A DNA stretch of 64,000 bases from Chamaelirium japonicum (Eukaryota; Streptophyta; Magnoliopsida; Liliales; Melanthiaceae): positions 16,852,251 through 16,916,250 of the forward strand of contig OX393555.1 in NCBI GenBank assembly GCA_947650365.1. The letters are read 5' to 3'. Shown piece after piece: positions 57,601 to 64,000 of this stretch (positions within the stretch are counted from its first letter, which is position 1; each line of letters opens with the position of its first letter). The position numbers and the translations under genes were made by a program. Below the pieces are notes generated by a model. It was not told the origin of the DNA. It worked only from the letters and a program-made list of their open reading frames with translations, and did no database searches.

Positions 57601-59995
57601 CGATTTAGAGTCTAAGTGTTGGAAAATTATAACTTAGTGTGTTTCGGATATGAAATAGGTTTGGATTCGATCCGATCGTCATCGGATCGGCATCCGATAA
57701 TTCGAAGTTGGAATTATTCCACATTTCGGACTTGCGAGCGGGTTCTAATTGGATATTTGACTAATTGACGCTCCGATTCACCGATTTAGAGTCTAAGTGT
57801 TGGAAAATCGTAACTTAGCGTGTTTCGGATATGAAATAGGTTTGGATTCGATCGGATCGTCATCGGATCGGCATCCGATAATTCAAAGTTGGAATTATTC
57901 CGTATTTCGGACTTGCGAGCGGGTTCTAATTGGATATTTGACCAATTTACGCTCCGATTCACCTATTTAGAGTCTAAGTGTTGGAAAATCATAAGTTAGC
58001 GTGTTTCGGATATGAAATAGGTTTGGATTCGATCCGATCGTCATCGGATTGGCATCCGATAATTCGAAGTTGGAATTATTCCGTATTTCGGACTTGCGAG
58101 CGGGTTCTAATTGGATATTTGACCAATTTACGCTCCGATTCACCGATTTAGAGTCTAAGTGTTGGAAAATCATAACTTAGCGTGTTTCGGATATGAAATA
58201 GGTTTGGATTCGATCCGATCGTCATCGGATCGGCATCCGATAATTCGAAGTTGGAATTATTCCGTATTTCGGACTTGCGAGCGGGTTCTAATTGGATATT
58301 TGACCAATTTACGATTCGATTCACCGATTTATAGTCTAAGTGTTGGAAAATCATAAGTTAGTGTGTTTCAGATATGAAATAGCTAGGTTTGGATTCGATC
58401 GGATCGTCGTCGGATCGGCATCCGATAATTCGAACTTGGAATTATTCCGTATTTTGGACTTGCGAGCAAATTCTAATTGGATATTTGACCAATTTACGCT
58501 CCGATTCACCGATTTAGAGTCTAAGTGTTTGAAAATCATAACTTAGCGTGTTTCGGATATGAAATAGGTTTGGATTCGATCCGATCGTCATCGGATCGGC
58601 ATCCGATAATTCGAAGTTGGAATTATTCTGTATTTCGGACTTGCGAGCGGGTTCTAATTGGATATTTGACCAATTTATGCTCCGATTCACCGATTTAGAG
58701 TCTAAGTGTTGGAAAATCATAACTTAGCGTGTTTCGGATATGAAATAGGTTTGGATTCGATCCGATCGTCATCGGATCGGCATCCGATAATTCGAAGTTG
58801 GAATTATTCCGTATTTCGGACTTGCGAGCGGGTTCTAATTGGATATTTGACCAATTTACGCTCCGATTCACCGATTTAGAGTCTAAGTGTTGGAAAATCA
58901 TAAGTTAGCGTGTTTCGGATATGAAATAGTTTTGGATTCGATCCGATCGTCATCGGATCAGCATCCGATAATTCGAAGTTGGAATTATTCCGTATTTCAG
59001 ACTTGCGAGCGGGTTCTAATTGGATATTTGACCAATTTATGCTCTGATTCACCGATTTAGAGTCTAAGTGTTGGAAAATCATAACTTAGCGTGTTTCGGA
59101 TATGAAATAGGTTTGGATTCGATCCGATCGTCATCGGATCGGCATCCGATAATTCGAAGTTGGAATTATTCCGTATTTCGGACTTGCGAGCGGGTTCTAA
59201 TTGGATATTTGACCAATTTACGATTCGATTCACCGATTTAGAGTCTAAGTGTTGGAAAATCATAAGTTAGCGTGTTTCGGATATAAAATAGCTAGGTTTG
59301 GATTCGATCGGATCGTCATCGGATCGGCATTCGATAATTCGAACTTAGAATTATTCCGTATTTTGGACTTGCGAGCAAATTCTAATTGGATATTTGACCA
59401 ATTTACGCTCCGATTCACCGATTTAGAGTCTAAGTGTTGGAAAATCATAACTTAGCGTGTTTCAGATATGAAATAGGTTTGGATTCGATCCGATCGTCAT
59501 CGGATCGCCATCCGATAATTCGAACTTGGAATTATTCCGTATTTCGGACTTGCGAGCGGGTTCTAATTGGATATTTGATCAATTTACGCTCCGATTCACC
59601 GTTTTAGAGTCTAAGTGTTGGAAAATCATAACTTAGCGTGTTTCGGATATGAAATAGGTTTGGATTCGATCCGATCGTCATCGGATCGGCATCCGATAAT
59701 TCGAAGTTTGAATTATTACGTATTTCGGACTTGCGAGCGGGTTCTAATTGGATATTTGACCAATTTACGCTCCGATTCACCGATTTAGAGTCTAAGTGTT
59801 AGAAAATCATAACTTAACGTGTTTCGGATATGAAATAGGTTTGGATTCGATCCGATCGTCATCGGATCCGCATCCGATAATTCGAACTTGGAATTATTCC
59901 GTATTTCGGACTTGCAAGCGGGTTCTAATTGGATATTTGAAGAATTTACGCTTCGATTCACCGATTTAGAATCTAAGTGTTGGAAAATCATAAGT
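51616..59995. repeat. 181-bp satellite array with a 909-bp five-monomer higher-order repeat
   Basis: About 46 monomers around 'gtgttggaaaatcataactt', 'gatccgatcgtcatcggatc' and 'ttggaattattccgtatttc'. Most are 181 bp. Every fifth monomer is 185 bp because 'gcta' is inserted before 'ggtttggattcgatcgg', and it carries 'cttgcgagcaaattc' in place of 'cttgcgagcgggttc'. The long monomers start at 51975, 52886, 53795, 54704, 55613, 56522, 57431, 58340 and 59249, a spacing of 909 (once 911, explained by a 2-base insertion near 52440). The monomer before each long one always has 'acgattcgattcacc'. The first monomer is shortened by about 18 bp. The many 62-68-codon ORFs are a by-product. Confidence 0.97.
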
Positions 59996-60072
59996 GTGAT
60001 AATATGATCTAAACTCAAATTAGTAAGATTCATATTTTTTTACTAATATTATAAAGATTAGTAATTACCTGA

Positions 60073-61760
60073 TCATGAGCCACCGCTAGACCGGCTTATG
60101 AATTTATTAAGCCGACGCTCTAGTTCCCTGCGAGCTTCTCTTTCCTCATCGAGGGCCTTCTTCTCCGCCTCAACCCTCTGTTCGAGGGCCTGCCTCTGCT
60201 CTCGCTCCGCCTCAATCCTCTGCTCGAGGGCCTGCCTCTGCTCTCGCTTCGCATCTAGCGCAGACTGCAGCTGAGTGATAGCACCGGTCTGGGTGTCCCG
60301 TGCCCTCGAGCGCATACCCTCTCGTCCAAAGTAGGAGGAGGGCGTGACTCCAAGGCCCGTACAGAGGACACGACCGTGCGTGGCAGGTCTCAGCACAGTA
60401 TCCATCGCTGAGTCGACAGATACTGAGCTGGTGGAGGAGCCGGCCTCGCCCGACGGGGTCACCAGAAGTCGCATCCTCTCCTATATAAAAACAACCAATG
60501 ATATTCAATGATATTTTATGCATATGTATAAGAATATATTAACAGTAATTTAATTACTTACCACTTGCGAGGCAGCCCTGTCGTCCAGAAATGCCCCATC
60601 GATACGCTGCCTCCTAGAGGCCTCAAAAAGGTCAATCCTATTAGGCTCGTGGCCCAAGGACTGTGTCTGTTGGACATATAAAATAAATAGATGAGTTAAT
60701 ATAACATGTATAGAGCTTTAAATAATAACAATGTTTGTATCATTTACCAGCTGCTGGGCAAGCTGGGGCATGGAGGTCCTCCCCTTCACTGGAGCAGGTG
60801 TCGTCGAGGCACTTCTATTCTGCTTGCCTATAGCAGATTTCGCCTGTATCAATCGATTAAATTTTGAAACATCAATACAAATTTTTAGTATAACATTAAA
60901 ACAAGTACGAATCAATAAAATTATAATTATACCTGAAAGCTAGGGGTGGCCCAGTGAGCAACCAAAAACTGTAGAATGTGTAGCGGTGGCGCGTCTCTCG
61001 TCCCGGCCGCAGCCTGTACCTCCTCAGCCGGCTGGCCGACCAAGTAACCGTAGAGCTGGTAGAGCTCGTGACGGTAATCCCTGTACCGCTCACCCATCGT
61101 TTTCCACAAGTCCTCCCAATGGGTGTCGGTTTCCATGTTCTCCCATTTAAATTTCTCCTGTAAAATCAATTTAGAAACAAGTCATTTTATTAAATCAAAT
61201 TATAAAGAAGTACGATATTATTCTAAAATGCTTTAATGAAACTAACGTACCAAAAACTGCTGATACATCCTCTCCTTATAGGATGCATCAATGTTCTTCC
61301 ACCCCCTTAACCCCACAATCGGGGCATTCCTCTCCTCCCGTACTATCATGCCGACCCACGTGGCGGCGTCAGAAGCGTGCTCGCCCACAAAGGTCCTGCT
61401 GCTCCACTATAGGGACAGCGGCTCGCGTAAGACCGACAAGCGCCGGGCCGTCGTCACGCCCCGGTCGCCTACGTGCCTGGTCGACCCTGCAAATAAAATA
61501 TACATCAGTACTGAAGAAGTATTTACAATATGTATAAAACTTTAGATCTAAACATTACCTGTGGGCGTAGACGCTGTAGCCGAGTGCTGAGCACTGCTCG
61601 AAGCTCCGGAGGCTGCGACCACAGCAGGAGCTGGTGTGGAGAGAGGAACAGCACTACCAGATCCGGACGGCTCAGCCTCGAACCCTGGGGTGGCAGCCGG
61701 AGCGCTCCGAGCTACCCCACCCCTGCTTCTGCCTCTATGAACATATGACCGTGATGCCAT
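60073..61760 (-). pseudogene. CACTA second gene, plant En/Spm (Ptta, Transposase_24-like) protein
   Basis: Six exons with GT-AG borders: 61760-61559, 61486-61251, 61157-60933, 60843-60748, 60666-60562 and 60480-60073, 424 codons. Exon 1 is a low-complexity Ser/Ala/Pro tail. Exon 2 has 'DAATWVGMIVREERNAPIVG', the 'I...VRE' block of this family. Exon 3 starts 'EKFKWENMETDTHWEDLWKT'. Exon 4 gives 'AKSAIGKQNRSA', exon 5 'SLGHEPNRIDLFEASRRQRI', and exon 6 a Glu/Arg coiled coil ('REQRQALEQRIEAEREQRQA'). The protein is thought to work with TNP2, perhaps binding element ends. A TAG in exon 2 (about 61401, probably from CAG) inactivates it. A further donor, gtaatt, follows four bases after the stop. 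Confidence 0.8.
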
Positions 61761-61774
61761 CTGAAACAATTTAA

Positions 61775-61910
61775 TTTACATATGAAACAGTAAGATTTAC
61801 ATATGAAACAATATGAAACAGTTTGATTTACATATGAAACAGTATGATTTACATATGAAACAATATGAACCCGCTCGCAATATAAAACAATATGAAACAA
61901 TATGAAACAG
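61775..61910. repeat. About 21-bp minisatellite, left block
   Basis: Units such as 'gatttacatatgaaacaatat' repeated about six times with variations. A fragment of the 181-bp monomer ('gaacccgctcgcaa') is embedded near 61868. Confidence 0.75.
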
Positions 61911-62835
61911 TTAGACTCTAAATCGGTTAATCGGATCGTAAATTGGTCAAATATCCAATTAGAACCCGCTCGCAAGTTCGAAATACGGAATATAATTCCA
62001 AGTTTGAATTATCGGATGCCGATCCGATGACGATCGGATCGAATCCAAACCTATTTCATATCCGAAACACGCTAAGTTATGATTATCCAACACTTAGACT
62101 CTAAATCGGTGAATCGGAGCGTAAATTGGTTAAATATCCAATTAGAACCCGCTCGCAAGTCCGAAATATGGAATAATTCCAAGTTCGAATTATCGGATGC
62201 CGATCCGATGACGATCGGATCGAATCCAAACCTATTTCATATCCGAAACACGCTAACTTATGATTTTCCAACACTTAGACTCTAAATCGGTGAATCGGAG
62301 CGTAAATTGGTCAAATATCCAATTAGAACCCGCTCGCAAGTCCGAAATACGGAATAATTCCAAGTTCGAATTATCGGATGCCGATCCGATGACGATTAGA
62401 TCGAATCCAAACCTATTTCATATCCGAAACACGCTAAGTTATGATTTTCCAACACTAAGACTCTAAATCGGTGAATCGGAGCGTAAATTGGTCAAATATC
62501 CAATTAGAACCCGCTCGTAAGTCCGAAATACGGAATAATTCCAACTTCGAATTATCGGATATCGATCCGATGACGATCCGATCGAATCCAAACCTATTTC
62601 ATATCCGAAACACGCTAAGTTATGATTTTCCAACACTTAGACTCTAAATCGGTGAATCGGAGCGTAAATTGGTCAAATATCCAATTAGAACCCGCCCGCA
62701 AGTCCGAAATACGGAATAATTCCTACTTCGAATTATCGGATGCCGATCCGATGACGATCGGATCGAATCCAAACCTATTTCATATCCGAAACACGCTAAC
62801 TTATGATTTTCCAACTCTTAGACTCTAAATCGGTG
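61911..62835. repeat. 181-bp satellite, inverted five-monomer array
   Basis: The same monomer as 51616-59995 but in the opposite orientation, with starts at about 61914, 62096, 62277, 62458 and 62639 and a partial copy at 62820. No 185-bp 'gcta' monomer here, so it is not part of the higher-order pattern. Confidence 0.95.
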
Positions 62836-62854
62836 AATCGATCGGATCGTAAAT

Positions 62855-63015
62855 CGGTGAAACGGTATGATTTACATATGAAACGGTATGATTTACATAT
62901 GAATCGGTGAAACGGTATGATTTACATATGAAACAATATGATATACATATGAAACAATATGATTTATATATGAAACAATTTGATTTAAATATGAAACAAT
63001 TTGATTTACATACGG
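62855..63015. repeat. About 21-bp minisatellite, right block
   Basis: 'gatttacatatgaaac' units (about seven), in the same orientation as the left block at 61775-61910. The inverted satellite array lies between the two. Confidence 0.75.
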
Positions 63016-63016
63016 T

Positions 63017-64000
63017 CTAGTCATTTTCTGTCTCATCTCTGTCACTCTCATCGCTTCCCTCTTCTATTATTTGATCTGCATTCGCTGTCCAGTTTATATT
63101 GTCGACATCTTCATTTTCGTCGTGCACTGCGTCGACAATGATTATCTTATCATTCTAGTATGCATCCAAATCATCATCGACGACCCCCGCATCCTTGTCT
63201 CTCATGTCATAAAAATCTCTGGGTGGTGACCTGACTACAATTTGCCAACCTGGAGAGTTATTATCCGGTGCATAAAATATCTGTTGCGCTTGAGAGACAA
63301 GAATGAATGGATCTTCAAATTGGGTATTCAATCTCTTGGCAGTGTTGATGCTGATAAAACCGTATTTGTTGACATTATAACCAGTCCCGCAATTATTAAC
63401 ATCATACCAATCGCATTTGAATAATACGATCCGATTTTGGCCAAGGAATTTAATCTCGAGAATCTCGTTGAGGACGCCGTAGAAGTCGATATTTTCTAAT
63501 TCTTCTTGCTCACCGTTGACGACAACCCCACTATTTTGGGTTCTTCGTGATTTTTCACTATCTTTCGTCCGAAATCTATAACCGTTCACGATATAACCAT
63601 CGTACGATATTGCGTCTTGCAAAGGACTACAAGATAAGCGCCAGAGATCCTCATTCATCAGCGGATCGTGATTGTCGTGCAGCTCCTGTGCCTATAATAA
63701 CCACATGACATTCATGATATGAACACATAATTATTGTTCGGTAATGGATGTCAATGAAATTCAGTAATGATGTGAATACTTACGTATTTCTCGAACCACG
63801 ATGGGAATTCACGATCATGAATTTGGGGAGCATTTCGAGTACCCGGATTATTAATGATGGCTTTATGCTTCCTGTTTTACCGGTTATGAATTAGATTATA
63901 ATTAGCACATATACTTAATGAATGGACTGAAAGAATGAGTAAATGATCGTAAAATGCTTACTCAATAAATGGCCACACTTCATCACATTGGCGCAACACA
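63017..64000 (-). pseudogene. CACTA TNP2 transposase, C-terminal exons (DUF4218 end and DUF4216)
   Basis: TNP2/TNPD is the catalytic transposase of En/Spm elements. Visible exons are 64000-63962 (end of DUF4218, 'QCDEVWPFI'), 63871-63784 ('EFPSWFEKY') and 63691-63017. They join in phase with GT-AG borders. The last exon holds the DUF4216 region: 'ENIDFYGVLNEILEIKFLG', 'VLFKCDWYDVNNC', 'EDPFILVSQAQQIFYAPD' and 'WQIVVRSPPRDFYDM'. A TAG at 63155 interrupts 'DLDAY', and the frame continues to TAG at 63017 with an acidic tail, so the copy may be slightly shortened or dead. The catalytic part lies to the right of the window. Confidence 0.9.

Larger units (their letters stand above)
50615..64000 (-). 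mobile_element. CACTA (En/Spm) DNA transposon with internal satellite arrays, open at the right edge
   Basis: It begins CACTACAAAAAAAATAG, the standard CACTA terminal inverted repeat, inside LTR-C. Then come subterminal repeats (50630-51175), a 909-bp higher-order satellite array, an En/Spm-type second gene on the minus strand, a smaller inverted satellite array, and the 3' exons of a TNP2 transposase on the minus strand. The gene order (TNP2 first, second gene after it, both reading toward 50615) is that of autonomous CACTA elements. Both genes carry nonsense changes. The other end is outside the window. Confidence 0.9.

Noticed and set aside
51616-59995. The array as the chromosome's centromere itself
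   Set aside because: It is only 8.4 kb, bounded by CACTA sequence on both sides. The higher-order pattern is centromere-like, but the location inside a transposon does not show centromere function.
51620-60033. Dozens of 62-68-codon ORFs, one per satellite monomer, on both strands
   Set aside because: They repeat with the 181-bp monomer, shift frame from unit to unit because 181 is not a multiple of three, and overlap each other. Their similarity follows from DNA identity and not from selection on a protein.
51616-62835. CRISPR-like array
   Set aside because: The repeats are 181 bp with no unique spacers, in a plant transposon.

Overview
This is nuclear DNA of a flowering plant. It has GT-AG introns, a plant-type PPR gene, Ty3/gypsy (Tat clade) and Ty1/copia LTR retrotransposons with plant-type primer-binding sites, an En/Spm (CACTA) transposon, many MITEs and long (TA)n tracts. 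The sequence alone does not give the species. Nothing bacterial or CRISPR-like was seen.

Layout. 1-8786: non-coding, filled with small inverted-repeat transposons and dinucleotide microsatellites. 8787-16749 (+): the last five exons of a P-class pentatricopeptide-repeat (PPR) gene resembling Arabidopsis At1g76280. It is the only host gene recognised, and its two long introns carry palindromic elements and a MITE. 16750-20460: degenerate hAT-like elements, a short Helitron-like element and a possible SINE. About 20461-38947 (+): an old Tat-type gypsy element with gag, protease, RT, RNase H, a second RNase H, integrase, and an antisense accessory ORF in its 3' region. It is split at 26243 by copia-1 (26244-36290, +, TSD AATAC). 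38948-50614: an LTR of a related copia family (LTR-C, minus), itself split by copia-2 (39378-49426, minus, TSD CCTTC). 50615-64000: a CACTA transposon starting CACTACAAAA, inserted in LTR-C and running off the right edge. It has subterminal repeats, an En/Spm-type second gene, the 3' exons of a TNP2 transposase, and two arrays of a 181-bp satellite in opposite orientation.

Most unusual features. (1) The satellite inside the CACTA element is organised as a 909-bp five-monomer higher-order repeat (about 9 copies, about 8.4 kb), an organisation usually associated with centromeric arrays. It fits between a splice donor and acceptor at the 3' end of a transposon gene, and a second, inverted array lies on the other side of that gene. 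(2) A set of near-full-length palindromes sits in (TA)n or mixed dinucleotide tracts. Three of the types share a core motif, and each arm is itself a hairpin. (3) Two copia copies have nearly identical LTRs but share the same broken internal region, so this looks like a non-autonomous family moved in trans. One copy has TG...AA instead of TG...CA ends.

Order of events from nesting and LTR divergence (compared by eye): gypsy, then LTR-C in its 3' region; then CACTA and copia-2 independently into LTR-C; copia-1 into the gypsy pol region is probably the youngest insertion.
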